Assembly: GCA_963851295.1 (NCBI GenBank)
Contig: CAWKOS010000010.1
Coordinates: forward strand, 1 to 64,000
Direction: 5' to 3'
From: JAOPZW01 sp963851295
Lineage (GTDB): Bacteria > Actinomycetota > Thermoleophilia > Solirubrobacterales > Solirubrobacteraceae
DNA: 64,000 bases
In this document: in pieces, positions 23,866 to 31,544 of the stretch
Numbering within the stretch: position 1 is the stretch's first letter
Layout of the letters: each line of letters opens with the position of its first letter
Position numbers and translations under genes: made by a program
The notes under the pieces: generated by a model
Told to the model about the DNA's origin: nothing
Database searches by the model: none
Seen by the model: only the letters and a program-made list of their open reading frames with translations

Positions 23866-24730
23866 GGACGCCGGCACGCGCCTGGATGCCTTCCTGGCCG
23901 GGCCGCTGGGGTCGCGGGCGCGCGCGCAGCGGCTGATCGAGGCGGGGGCCGTGTTGGTCGACGGGCGCGCGGCGCCCAAGCGCCACCGGCTCGAGGACGG
24001 CCAGGTGGTCGACGTCGACGAGCCCGCGCCGGCGCCCGCGCCGGAGGCGGTCCCCGAGGCGCAGTTCGCGATCCCCTACCAGGACGAGCACCTGCTCGTG
24101 GTGGACAAGCCCGCGGGCGTCGTCGTGCACCCGGCCCGCGGGCACCGCCGCGGGACGCTGGCGCAGGCGCTCACCGGCGTGGCGGCGGGCGGGGAGGACC
24201 CGGCGCGCGCGGGCATCGTCCATCGCCTGGACCGCGACACCTCCGGGCTGCTCGTCGTGGCGCGCTCGGAGGCCGTGCACCGGGCGCTGCGACGCGCGCT
24301 GCAGGCGCGCGAGATCACGCGCGAGTACCTCGCGCTCGTCGAGGGCCGCCCGCCCGCGCGGACGGGGACGATCGACGCGCCGCTCGGGCGCGACCGGCGC
24401 GTGCGCACGCGGATGTCCACCGACAGCGAGGGGCCCAAGGCGGCGGTCACGCACTTCGAGCTCGAGCGCGCGCTGCCGCGCACGACGCTGCTGCGCGTGC
24501 GCCTGGAGACCGGCCGCACGCACCAGATCCGCGCCCACCTGCAGGCGATCGAGCACCCGGTCGTCGGCGACCCGGAGTACGGCACCCCGGGGCGGCTCGG
24601 GCTCGAGCGCCAGTTCCTGCACGCCGCGCGGCTGGCCTTCGCGCACCCCGTCACGGGCGCGCCGGTCGACGTCAGCTCGCCGCTGCCGGCGGACCTGCGG
24701 GCGGCGCTGGAGCGGGCCGGCGCCGAGTGA
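23843..24730 (+). CDS. rluD: Pseudouridine synthase, RluD/RluA family
   Basis: The 295-residue protein has an N-terminal S4 RNA-binding domain (TRLDAFLAG ... VLVDGRAAPK) and the RluA catalytic domain, with the essential Asp in HRLDRDTSGLLVVAR near residue 130, LVVDKPAGVVVHPA, and the C-terminal GRTHQIRAHLQ and HPVVGDPEYG. It should modify 23S rRNA, as the rluD following lspA does in most bacteria. It starts 23 nt inside lspA, and its last 59 bp overlap the 3' end of a convergent methyltransferase gene. Confidence 0.92.
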   Translation: MRLHATPEDAGTRLDAFLAGPLGSRARAQRLIEAGAVLVDGRAAPKRHRLEDGQVVDVDEPAPAPAPEAVPEAQFAIPYQDEHLLVVDKPAGVVVHPARGHRRGTLAQALTGVAAGGEDPARAGIVHRLDRDTSGLLVVARSEAVHRALRRALQAREITREYLALVEGRPPARTGTIDAPLGRDRRVRTRMSTDSEGPKAAVTHFELERALPRTTLLRVRLETGRTHQIRAHLQAIEHPVVGDPEYGTPGRLGLERQFLHAARLAFAHPVTGAPVDVSSPLPADLRAALERAGAE

Positions 24731-25460
24731 CCCACAGCTCGGCGAAGTAGGGGATCTCGACCTCGCCGACGCCGTGGCGCGCGAGCACGGCGTCGAGGCT
24801 CTCGAGGACCTCGGCGCGCTCGGCGGGCGGCAGCGAGGCGAGGGCGGACATCGACGTCCAGTGGGCGACCATGCGCCCGCGGTTCGTGCGGTGGGGGAAG
24901 GGGACCTTGCGGACCTCGACCGGCTCGAAGCCGGGGTGGCCCTCGAGGCCGTCGGGCCGCTTGGTGCCGTTGCGGTATGGGTGCGCGACCGACTCCCAGC
25001 GCGCGCGCAGGATCTCCTCGGTCTCGTCGGCCCATGAGGCGTGGTAGTCCTCGACGAAGCGCAGGACGCACACGACGATCCCGCCGCCGGGGCGCACCAC
25101 GCGGTGCAGCTCGTCGGCGGCGCGGGGGCCGTCGAACCAGTGCCAGGCGTCGCAGCACACGGCGCCGTCGACGCTTACGTCGGGGAGCGGGAGCGCCTCC
25201 GCGCTGCCCGCCAGCGCCCGCTCGGCGCCGACCGTGCGCGTGAGGACGGCGCGCATGCCGTCGAGGGGCTCGACGGCGACGACGTCGCGGCCGAGCGCGA
25301 GCAGCGGCCCCGACAGCCGCCCGGTGCCGGCGCCGACGTCGAGCAGCCGCGGGCCGCCCGCGGCCTGGGCGATTGCCGTCACGGCCTCGGGGCCGATGCG
25401 CGGTCGCCCGAACTCGTACGCCTCGGCGACGTCGCCGAAGCTGCGCGCCAGCTCGCTCAT
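24672..25460 (-). CDS. Class I SAM-dependent methyltransferase
   Basis: The 262-residue protein is a type 11 methyltransferase: RLLDVGAGTGRLSGPLLALG near residue 37, VVAVEPLDGM for the ribose hydroxyls, AWHWFDGPRAADELHRVVRPGG, and a C-terminal half typical of the group that acts on small molecules or lipids. The start is ATG 25460; a GTG two codons upstream (25466) is also possible. Its C-terminal PAPAPPAGPPAAAS tail is encoded opposite the end of rluD, an unusual 59-bp convergent overlap. Confidence 0.87.
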   Translation of the reverse strand: MSELARSFGDVAEAYEFGRPRIGPEAVTAIAQAAGGPRLLDVGAGTGRLSGPLLALGRDVVAVEPLDGMRAVLTRTVGAERALAGSAEALPLPDVSVDGAVCCDAWHWFDGPRAADELHRVVRPGGGIVVCVLRFVEDYHASWADETEEILRARWESVAHPYRNGTKRPDGLEGHPGFEPVEVRKVPFPHRTNRGRMVAHWTSMSALASLPPAERAEVLESLDAVLARHGVGEVEIPYFAELWVTRRRPAPAPPAGPPAAAS

Positions 25461-25592
25461 GGCCACAGGGTAGGTGGCGGGGCGACCGCGTCCTTGGCCG
25501 CCCCACCACCATCACGACGCGGACCGGACCACCGGAGGTAGGGGAAGGGAGGGCCGGCCCGCAATACTCCTAACGCAGGCGCATTGGAACTC

Positions 25593-25750
25593 TTGCGTAC
25601 AATGGGCCCGGACGTTCTATAAACGTCCTGTCTACGTCCTACGACCCCGTGGGACCCGAGCGGAGCGATCCCTGTCCGGGCTGATGGCCCGGATCCGCGC
25701 CGCCCCCGCGGGCACATCACCACAAGCACCTCAGCAAGGGAGTCACCACT
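25593..25750 (+). promoter_or_regulatory. rpsB promoter and 5' leader
   Basis: TTGCGT (25593-25598) and TATAAA (25618-25623), 19 bp apart, form a plausible promoter; TACAAT at 25598-25603 is an alternative -10. A perfect 7-bp inverted repeat with a 5-bp centre (25610-25628) covers the proposed -10. The leader of about 120 nt holds a hairpin (CCGGGC 25676-25681 with GCCCGG 25687-25692), and a good Shine-Dalgarno (AAGGAG) lies before the ATG. rpsB leaders bind S2 for feedback in other bacteria, but that is only an analogy here. Confidence 0.45.
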
Positions 25751-26812
25751 ATGCCCGAAGTCGGGATCAGGGAGCTGCTGGAGGCCGGCGTCCATTTCGG
25801 CCACCAGACCCGTCGTTGGAACCCGAAGATGCGCCGCTTCATCCACGGTGAGCGCGGCGGCATCTACATCATCGACCTGCTGCAGACGCAGCGCCTGCTC
25901 GAGCAGGCCCGCCAGTTCGCGGGCGACCTGTCGCAGCGCGGCGGCGTCGTGCTCTTCGTGGGCACCAAGAAGCAGGCCCGCGACGCCGTCAAGGACGTCG
26001 CCGAGGCCGCAGGCATGCCCTACGTCAACCATCGTTGGCTGGGCGGCCTGCTCACGAACTTCCAGACCATCAGCCAGCGCATCCGCCGCCTGCACGACCT
26101 CGAGCGCTACGAGACCGAGGGCCAGCTCGGGCTGCTGCCCACGCGCGAGCGCATGGCCGCCGAGGCCGACCTCGCCAAGCTGCGCGCCAACCTCGGCGGC
26201 GTGAAGTACATGCAGCGCACGCCCGACGCGATGTTCGTCATCGACCTCAAGACCGAGGCGATCGCGGTCCGCGAGGCGCAGCGCCTGCGCATCCCGATCA
26301 TCGGCCTGGTCGACACCAACTGCGATCCCGACGGGATCGACTTCGTCATCCCCGGCAACGACGACGCGATCAAGTCCTGCGCCGTCGTCGCCCACGCGAT
26401 CGGCGACGCCTCGCGCGACGGCCGCCTGGCCTTCACGGCCGAGGAGGAGCGCCGCCGGGCCGAGGAGGAGGAGCGCGTCCGCCGCGAGGCCGAGGAGCGC
26501 GCGCGCCGCGAGGCCGAGGAGCAGGCCCGCCGCGACGCGGAGGCCCAGGCCGCCGCGCAGGCCGCCGCGGCCGAGGCCGCCGCTGCGGCGGAGGCCGAGG
26601 CGCCCGCAGAGCCTGCGGCCGCCGAGCCTGCGCCGGCCGCCGAGGCGCCGCCCGCGGAGCCGCCGGCCCCGCCGGCCCCGCCGGCTGAGCCCGCTGCGGC
26701 CGAGCCCGCTCCCGAGCCCGCGCCGGCCGCCGCCGAGCCCGCCCCCGCAGAGCCGGCCGCCCCCGAGACGACCGAAACGACCGAGAACGCGACCCAGGAA
26801 CAGAACGCATGA
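25751..26812 (+). CDS. rpsB: 30S ribosomal protein S2 with long C-terminal extension
   Basis: S2 sits on the back of the small subunit and is needed for S1 recruitment and initiation. Residues 1 to about 230 are a standard S2: GVHFGHQTRRWNPKM, VLFVGTKKQARDAV, VNHRWLGGLLTNFQT and PIIGLVDTNCDPDGIDFVIPGNDDA. Residues 231-353 are extra. They form a charged Glu/Arg/Ala helix (about 231-275) likely to be a coiled coil, then an Ala/Pro/Glu tail ending in Thr/Glu/Asn. Usual S2 is 225-260 residues. The gene heads rpsB-tsf-pyrH-frr-uppS-cdsA and overlaps tsf by 4 nt. Confidence 0.96.
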   Translation: MPEVGIRELLEAGVHFGHQTRRWNPKMRRFIHGERGGIYIIDLLQTQRLLEQARQFAGDLSQRGGVVLFVGTKKQARDAVKDVAEAAGMPYVNHRWLGGLLTNFQTISQRIRRLHDLERYETEGQLGLLPTRERMAAEADLAKLRANLGGVKYMQRTPDAMFVIDLKTEAIAVREAQRLRIPIIGLVDTNCDPDGIDFVIPGNDDAIKSCAVVAHAIGDASRDGRLAFTAEEERRRAEEEERVRREAEERARREAEEQARRDAEAQAAAQAAAAEAAAAAEAEAPAEPAAAEPAPAAEAPPAEPPAPPAPPAEPAAAEPAPEPAPAAAEPAPAEPAAPETTETTENATQEQNA

Positions 26813-27420
26813 GCACCACTCCCCAGATCAGCGCCAAGGACGTCGCCGCCCTGCGCCAGCAGACCGGCGCGGGCATGATGGACTGCAAGCGCGCCCTCGA
26901 GGAGGCCGAGGGCGACGTGGAGAAGGCCACCGAGATCCTCCGCGTCAAGATGGGCAACAAGCTCGGCAAGCTCGCCGACCGCGAGGCCGCCGAGGGCACC
27001 GTCCAGAGCTACATCCACGCCAACGGCAAGGTCGGCGTCCTCGTCGAGGTCGACTGCAACACCGACTTCGTCGCCAAGAACGACGACTTCATCGCCTTCG
27101 CCCGCGACGTCGCCCTGCACCTGGCGGCCTCGCCGCAGACGCGCTGGGTCACCGAGGACGAGGTCCCCGCCGAGACCCGCGATGCCGAGGCGCGCGTGTT
27201 CGAGCAGCAGGCCGCCGACAAGCCCGAGAACGTCCGCCCGCGGATCGTCGAGGGCCAGATCAAGAAGTGGCTGGGCGACGTCGTCCTGCTCAACCAGGTC
27301 CACGTCAACGGCGACAAGTACGACGGCAAGACCATCGAGCAGCTCCGCGGCGACCTCTCGGCCAAGACGGGCGAGAACGTCGTCATCCGGCGCTTCGCTC
27401 GCTTCTCGGTGGGCGAGTGA
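26809..27420 (+). CDS. tsf: Elongation factor Ts, short form
   Basis: EF-Ts exchanges GDP on EF-Tu. The 203-residue protein is the short form with one core half, as in Thermus and many actinobacteria. The N-terminal UBA-like domain with LRQQTGAGMMDCKRALEEA is intact, and the EF-Tu-contacting TDFVAKND loop (near residue 82) is conserved. The C-terminal EQLRGDLSAKTGENVVIRRF helix is present. It overlaps rpsB and pyrH by 4 nt each. Confidence 0.96.
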   Translation: MSTTPQISAKDVAALRQQTGAGMMDCKRALEEAEGDVEKATEILRVKMGNKLGKLADREAAEGTVQSYIHANGKVGVLVEVDCNTDFVAKNDDFIAFARDVALHLAASPQTRWVTEDEVPAETRDAEARVFEQQAADKPENVRPRIVEGQIKKWLGDVVLLNQVHVNGDKYDGKTIEQLRGDLSAKTGENVVIRRFARFSVGE

Positions 27421-28145
27421 GCCAGGACGGCGCCCCGGCCTTCAGGCGGATCCTGATCAAGGTGTCGGGGGAGTCCCTGATGGGCTCCCTCGACTACGGG
27501 ACCGACCCCGAGCGCCTGGGCGCCGTCGCCGAGCAGATCAAGCGCGTGCACGACCGCGAGGTCGAGATCGCGATCGTGCTCGGCGCCGGCAACATCTACC
27601 GCGGCATCGCCGGCGCGGCCGAGGGCATGGACCGCGCGACGGCCGACTACATGGGGATGCTCGCGATCGTCCTCAACGCGCTCCAGCTCCAGGACGCCCT
27701 GGAGAAGCGCGACGTCCACACGCGCGTGCAGTCGGCCATCCACGTCCAGGAGGTCGCCGAGCCCTACATCCGCCGCCGCGCGATGCGCCACCTGGAGAAG
27801 GGGCGCGTCGTGATCTTCGCCGCCGGGACCGGCAACCCGTTCTTCACCTCCGATACGGCCGCGGCGCTGCGCGCCGTCGAGATCCACGCCGAGGCCCTGC
27901 TCATGGCCAAGAACGGGGTCGAGGGCGTCTACACCGCCGACCCGCGCGAGGACCCGTCGGCGGAGTTCATCGCCGAGATCACCCACATGGAGGCGCTCGA
28001 GCGCCGACTGCGGATCATGGACCTGACGGCGCTCACGCTGTGCATGGAGAACCACCTCCCGATCCACGTCTTCAACATGGACGACGAGCGCAACATCGAC
28101 CGGATAGTGTCCGGCGAGCGCGTGGGAACCCTGGTGGCGACATGA
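27417..28145 (+). CDS. pyrH: UMP kinase
   Basis: PyrH phosphorylates UMP to UDP. The 242-residue protein has the amino-acid-kinase fold: ILIKVSGESLMG, VLGAGNIYRGIAGA, DYMGMLAIVLNALQLQDALE, FAAGTGNPFFTSDTAAALRA and LLMAKNGVEGVYTADPRE. The GTG start (27417) overlaps the tsf stop. The order tsf-pyrH-frr is the general bacterial one. Confidence 0.96.
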   Translation: MSQDGAPAFRRILIKVSGESLMGSLDYGTDPERLGAVAEQIKRVHDREVEIAIVLGAGNIYRGIAGAAEGMDRATADYMGMLAIVLNALQLQDALEKRDVHTRVQSAIHVQEVAEPYIRRRAMRHLEKGRVVIFAAGTGNPFFTSDTAAALRAVEIHAEALLMAKNGVEGVYTADPREDPSAEFIAEITHMEALERRLRIMDLTALTLCMENHLPIHVFNMDDERNIDRIVSGERVGTLVAT

Positions 28146-28708
28146 CTGAGCTGACAGACGAGCTGCTCGCCGACGCCGGCGAGCGCATGACGAAGTCGGT
28201 CGAGGCGACGCGCGGCGAGTTCGGCACGGTGCGCACCGGACGCGCGAGCCCGGGCCTGCTGGATCGCATCGTCGTCGACTACTACGGCGCGCAGACGCCG
28301 CTCAAGCAGCTGGCCACGATCAACGTCCCCGAGGCCCGCCTGCTGACCGTCCAGCCCTACGACCAGGCCTCGATCAAGTCGATCGAGAAGGCGATCATGG
28401 AGTCCGACATCGGGCTCACGCCGAGCAACGACGGCCGCCTGATCCGGTTGGCCATCCCCGAGCTCAACGAGGAGCGCCGCCGCGAGCTGGTCAAGGTCGT
28501 GCGCCACATCGCCGAGGAGGGGCGCGTCGCGATCCGCAACATCCGCCGCGACGTCATGCACGACCTGCGCGAGCTCAAGGAGGCCGGGGACGCCGGCGCC
28601 GACGACGAGCACCGCGCCGAGGTCGAGCTGCAGAAGCTGACCGACGGGCGCATCGCCGACCTCGAGGCGGCGCTGAAGGCCAAGGAAGCCGAGATCCTCG
28701 AGGTGTGA
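28142..28708 (+). CDS. frr: Ribosome recycling factor
   Basis: RRF splits post-termination ribosomes together with EF-G. The 188-residue protein is full length, with the N-terminal helix carrying FGTVRTGRASPGLLDRI, the beta domain TPLKQLATINVPEARLL, and the two C-terminal helices with RLAIPELNEERRRELVKVVR and AIRNIRRDVMHDL. It overlaps pyrH by 4 nt and uppS by 4 nt. Confidence 0.97.
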   Translation: MTELTDELLADAGERMTKSVEATRGEFGTVRTGRASPGLLDRIVVDYYGAQTPLKQLATINVPEARLLTVQPYDQASIKSIEKAIMESDIGLTPSNDGRLIRLAIPELNEERRRELVKVVRHIAEEGRVAIRNIRRDVMHDLRELKEAGDAGADDEHRAEVELQKLTDGRIADLEAALKAKEAEILEV

Positions 28709-29379
28709 GCGCCCCGGAGCCGGCGCGGTACGTCGCCATCATCACCGATGGCAACGGCCGCTGGGCAGCGCAACGGGGGCTGCCCGTCGTCGAGGGCCAT
28801 CAGGCGGGCGCCGACGTGGTCAAGGCGCGCCTACGCGACGCGGTCGAGTTCGGCATCCGCGAGCTGACCGTCTACTCGTTCTCGACCGAGAACTGGTCGC
28901 GCCCGGCCGAGGAGGTCACCGCGCTCATGCGGATGTTCTCCCAGCGCATCGCCTCCGAGACGCCCGAGCTCAACGACGAGGGCGTGCGGATGCGCTTCAT
29001 CGGGCGCCGCGAGCGCGTGATGCCGGCGCTGCTTGAGCAGATGGACTGGGCCGAGCGCGAGACGGCCGCCAACGACCGCATCACGCTCTACGTCGCCTTC
29101 AACTACGGCGGGCGCGCGGAGATCCTCGACGCCGCCGAGCGCTACGGCGGCGGGGGCGAGGAGGCCTTCCGGCGGCTGCTCTACGCGCCCGAGATGCACG
29201 ACCCCGACCTCATCGTCCGCACGAGCGGCGAGCAGCGCACGAGCAACTACCTGCTCTGGCAGTCGGCCTACTCCGAGCTGGTCTTCGCCGACGAGCTGTG
29301 GCCCGACTTCTCGCGCGAGGCCTTCCGGCGCGTGCTGGACGAGTACGAGAGCCGGCGGCGCCGGTTCGGGGGCCGCTGA
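28705..29379 (+). CDS. uppS: Isoprenyl transferase (cis-prenyl diphosphate synthase)
   Basis: The enzyme extends farnesyl diphosphate with isopentenyl units to make the undecaprenyl or decaprenyl carrier for cell-wall precursors. The 224-residue protein has the catalytic Asp in IITDGNGRWAAQRGL, then VEGHQAGAD, VYSFSTENWSRP, FNYGGRAEILDA and the diphosphate-binding RTSGEQRTSNYLLWQSAYSE near residue 173. IIT replaces the more usual IMD just before the catalytic residue. Product length cannot be told. It overlaps both neighbours. Confidence 0.95.
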   Translation: MSAPEPARYVAIITDGNGRWAAQRGLPVVEGHQAGADVVKARLRDAVEFGIRELTVYSFSTENWSRPAEEVTALMRMFSQRIASETPELNDEGVRMRFIGRRERVMPALLEQMDWAERETAANDRITLYVAFNYGGRAEILDAAERYGGGGEEAFRRLLYAPEMHDPDLIVRTSGEQRTSNYLLWQSAYSELVFADELWPDFSREAFRRVLDEYESRRRRFGGR

Positions 29380-30239
29380 TGGAGGGCGGCGCGCGACGAC
29401 GGCGCCAGCCGGCCAGCCGGCGGCGCGCGGGGCGCGCGCAGCGGCGCAACGCGCGCTCGGACCTCGGGGCGCGGATCCTCGCCGCCGTCCCGGCGGTCGC
29501 GGTGGCGCTGGCGCTCGTGGGCTTCGGCGGCTGGATCTTCGTCGCCGGGCTCGTGGTCCTCGGGTGCGTCTGCCTGCACGAGCTCTTCGCGATGTACGCG
29601 TTCGCCAACCCGTCGCGGCTGGCGGGCTTCACCGGGCTCATCGCCCTGCTCGTCGCCGCCCACGTCGGCGACCAGGCCAGCGTCCTTGGCGCCTTCGTCG
29701 CGTGCGTGCCGTGGGTCTTCCTGCTCTGCCTGCTGCAGGCGCGCCACGCGGGCGCGCCCGGCGTCTCGGTGACGATGCTCGGGCTGGCGTGGATCGGCCT
29801 GGCCTTCGCGCACGCGGTGCTGCTGCGCGACCTGCCCCACGGCGACGGCATCGTCATCGACGTCCTCGTGGGCACCTTCGTGGGCGACACGGCCGCCTAC
29901 CTCGGCGGGCGCACGCTCGGCACGCGGCGCCTGGCGCCGACGATCTCGCCCAACAAGACGATCGAGGGGCTAGCCGTCGGCTTCGTGGTCGGCATCGCCG
30001 CCGTGTGGCTGGCCGGCCTCTACCAGGACTGGCTGAGCGGGGCGCACGCGCTCATGCTCGGCGCGGCGGTGGCCGCGGCGGCGCCGGTGGGCGACCTCTT
30101 CGAGTCCTACCTCAAGCGCGACGCGGGCACGAAGGACACGGGGCGGATCTTCGGCGCCCACGGCGGGGCGCTGGATCGCCTCGACGCCGCGATGTTCGCC
30201 ATGGTCGCGGGCTTTTACGTCTGGCACGCGATGTTGTAG
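29379..30239 (+). CDS. cdsA: Phosphatidate cytidylyltransferase
   Basis: CdsA makes CDP-diacylglycerol, the precursor of anionic phospholipids. The 286-residue membrane protein has a basic cytoplasmic N-terminus (about 25 residues), seven or eight hydrophobic segments, and the signature SYLKRDAGTKDTGRIFGAHG with LDRLDA near residue 255. SPNKTIEG is a second conserved motif. The ATG overlaps the uppS stop by one base. A strong terminator follows, so this ends the rpsB operon. Confidence 0.94.
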   Translation: MEGGARRRRQPASRRRAGRAQRRNARSDLGARILAAVPAVAVALALVGFGGWIFVAGLVVLGCVCLHELFAMYAFANPSRLAGFTGLIALLVAAHVGDQASVLGAFVACVPWVFLLCLLQARHAGAPGVSVTMLGLAWIGLAFAHAVLLRDLPHGDGIVIDVLVGTFVGDTAAYLGGRTLGTRRLAPTISPNKTIEGLAVGFVVGIAAVWLAGLYQDWLSGAHALMLGAAVAAAAPVGDLFESYLKRDAGTKDTGRIFGAHGGALDRLDAAMFAMVAGFYVWHAML

Positions 30240-30261
30240 GGTCCGGACTGGACCTCCTACA

Positions 30262-30277
30262 TGATGTCTGACACCAT
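30262..30277. promoter_or_regulatory. Small palindrome around TGTCTGACA
   Basis: A near-perfect inverted repeat (one mismatch) centres on the T at 30269-30270, between the cdsA stop and its terminator. TGT-n3-ACA centres are used by GntR-type regulators, but no such gene is next to it. This may be chance. Confidence 0.2.
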
Positions 30278-30285
30278 AGGGGGGT

Positions 30286-30326
30286 GGCCGGCGGCGGTGG
30301 AGCGGCCGCCGCCGGCCTTACTTCTT
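30286..30326 (+). terminator. Rho-independent terminator of rpsB-cdsA operon
   Basis: Perfect 12-bp GC-rich arms at 30286-30297 and 30306-30317, an 8-nt loop, and a T-rich tail (TTACTTCTT) right after. It lies about 45 bp past the cdsA stop. Confidence 0.85.
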
Positions 30327-30381
30327 AAGCTCTGTTAGCGGTGCTTATGGGTTGGCCGACCGCCGGTAAGCACGAGAGCGG

Positions 30382-31503
30382 ATGCGCGCGCGCAATCACG
30401 CTCTTGACGGCCTTCGCGGGCTCGCCGCCCTCGGCGTGCTCACGCTCCACGTCTGGATGTTCACCGTCCAGGACGAGCACTCCCCGCGCGAGCTCGTGAG
30501 CCTCGTCATGGGGGAGCTGCGCCTCGGCGTCGTGCTCTTCTTCGTCCTCTCGGGCTTCCTGCTCGCCGGCCCCTGGATCGCCAGCGCGCTCGACGGGCGC
30601 TCGCCGCCGCGCCTGGGGCGCTTCGCGGTCAGGCGCGCGGCGCGGATCCTGCCCGCCTATTGGGTGGCGATGATCGGCGCCTTCCTGCTCCTGCGCGGCA
30701 GCGGCCACGACTACGAGGTCGCCGGCAGTCAGCTCCCGCTCTTCGCCGTCTTCGGCCAGAACTACGTCGCCGGCGCCGCGGGCAAGCTCGACCCGCCGAT
30801 GTGGTCGCTGGCGGTCGAGGTGAGCTTCTACGCCGTGCTCCCCGTCGTCGGGTGGCTGCTCGTGCGCGCCGCGCGCCGCGCGCCGATGCTCCTCGCCTGC
30901 GCCGGCCTCGTCGCCCTCGGCCTGGCGTGGAGCGCGGCGGGCGCGCTGCTGGCCTGGCCCGACACCGCGATGGCCACGCTGCCGACCTTCCTGCCCGTCT
31001 TCGCCTGCGGCATGGCGGCGGCGGCGCTCGCGCACGGCCGCGCGCCGGCGCGCCCGGCCTGGGCGGCGCTGCTCGTCGGCGGGACCGCGCTGATCGTCGC
31101 CAACGCCGTCTGGCACCACCAGGGCACGGGCCTGCCGGGCCACGTCGTCCGCGACCTCCCGGCCGCCATCGGCTTCGCCGCCGTGGTCGCCGCCGTCGCC
31201 GCGCGCCCGCCCGCCATCCTCTCGTCGCAGCCGCTGCGCCAACTGGGCACGATCTCCTACGGCCTGTACCTCTGGCATCTGCCGGTCCTGCTGTGGCTGC
31301 GCTTCGTGGGCCTCATGCCGCACGCCGGGTTCCTCGGCCCGTGGGTCGTGGTGACGCTCGCCAGCGTCCTCGCCGCCGTGGCGAGCTGGGTGCTCGTGGA
31401 GCGCCCCGTGATCGAGGCGGTCGCAACTTGGCGCCCGTGGACGCGCCGCGTGGAGACCTTCCCGTCGGACCGCCACGCCCGGCCGGCGCCGAGTGTGGCG
31501 TGA
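30382..31503 (+). CDS. Acyltransferase 3 family membrane protein (OafA/YrhL type)
   Basis: The 373-residue protein has about 10 hydrophobic helices and the family N-terminus NHALDGLRGLAALGVLTLHVW, with the catalytic His in the first helix. FFVLSGFLL and RRAARILPAYWVA follow, then MWSLAVEVSFYAVLP near residue 140. These enzymes acylate surface sugars, peptidoglycan or lipids with acetyl or longer groups. Its insertion between cdsA and dxr breaks a usually contiguous cluster. The acceptor is unknown. Confidence 0.9.
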   Translation: MRARNHALDGLRGLAALGVLTLHVWMFTVQDEHSPRELVSLVMGELRLGVVLFFVLSGFLLAGPWIASALDGRSPPRLGRFAVRRAARILPAYWVAMIGAFLLLRGSGHDYEVAGSQLPLFAVFGQNYVAGAAGKLDPPMWSLAVEVSFYAVLPVVGWLLVRAARRAPMLLACAGLVALGLAWSAAGALLAWPDTAMATLPTFLPVFACGMAAAALAHGRAPARPAWAALLVGGTALIVANAVWHHQGTGLPGHVVRDLPAAIGFAAVVAAVAARPPAILSSQPLRQLGTISYGLYLWHLPVLLWLRFVGLMPHAGFLGPWVVVTLASVLAAVASWVLVERPVIEAVATWRPWTRRVETFPSDRHARPAPSVA

Positions 31504-31544
31504 GCTTGACGAGTCGCTGACGCGGGCTGTGTCACCCTAGGGGC

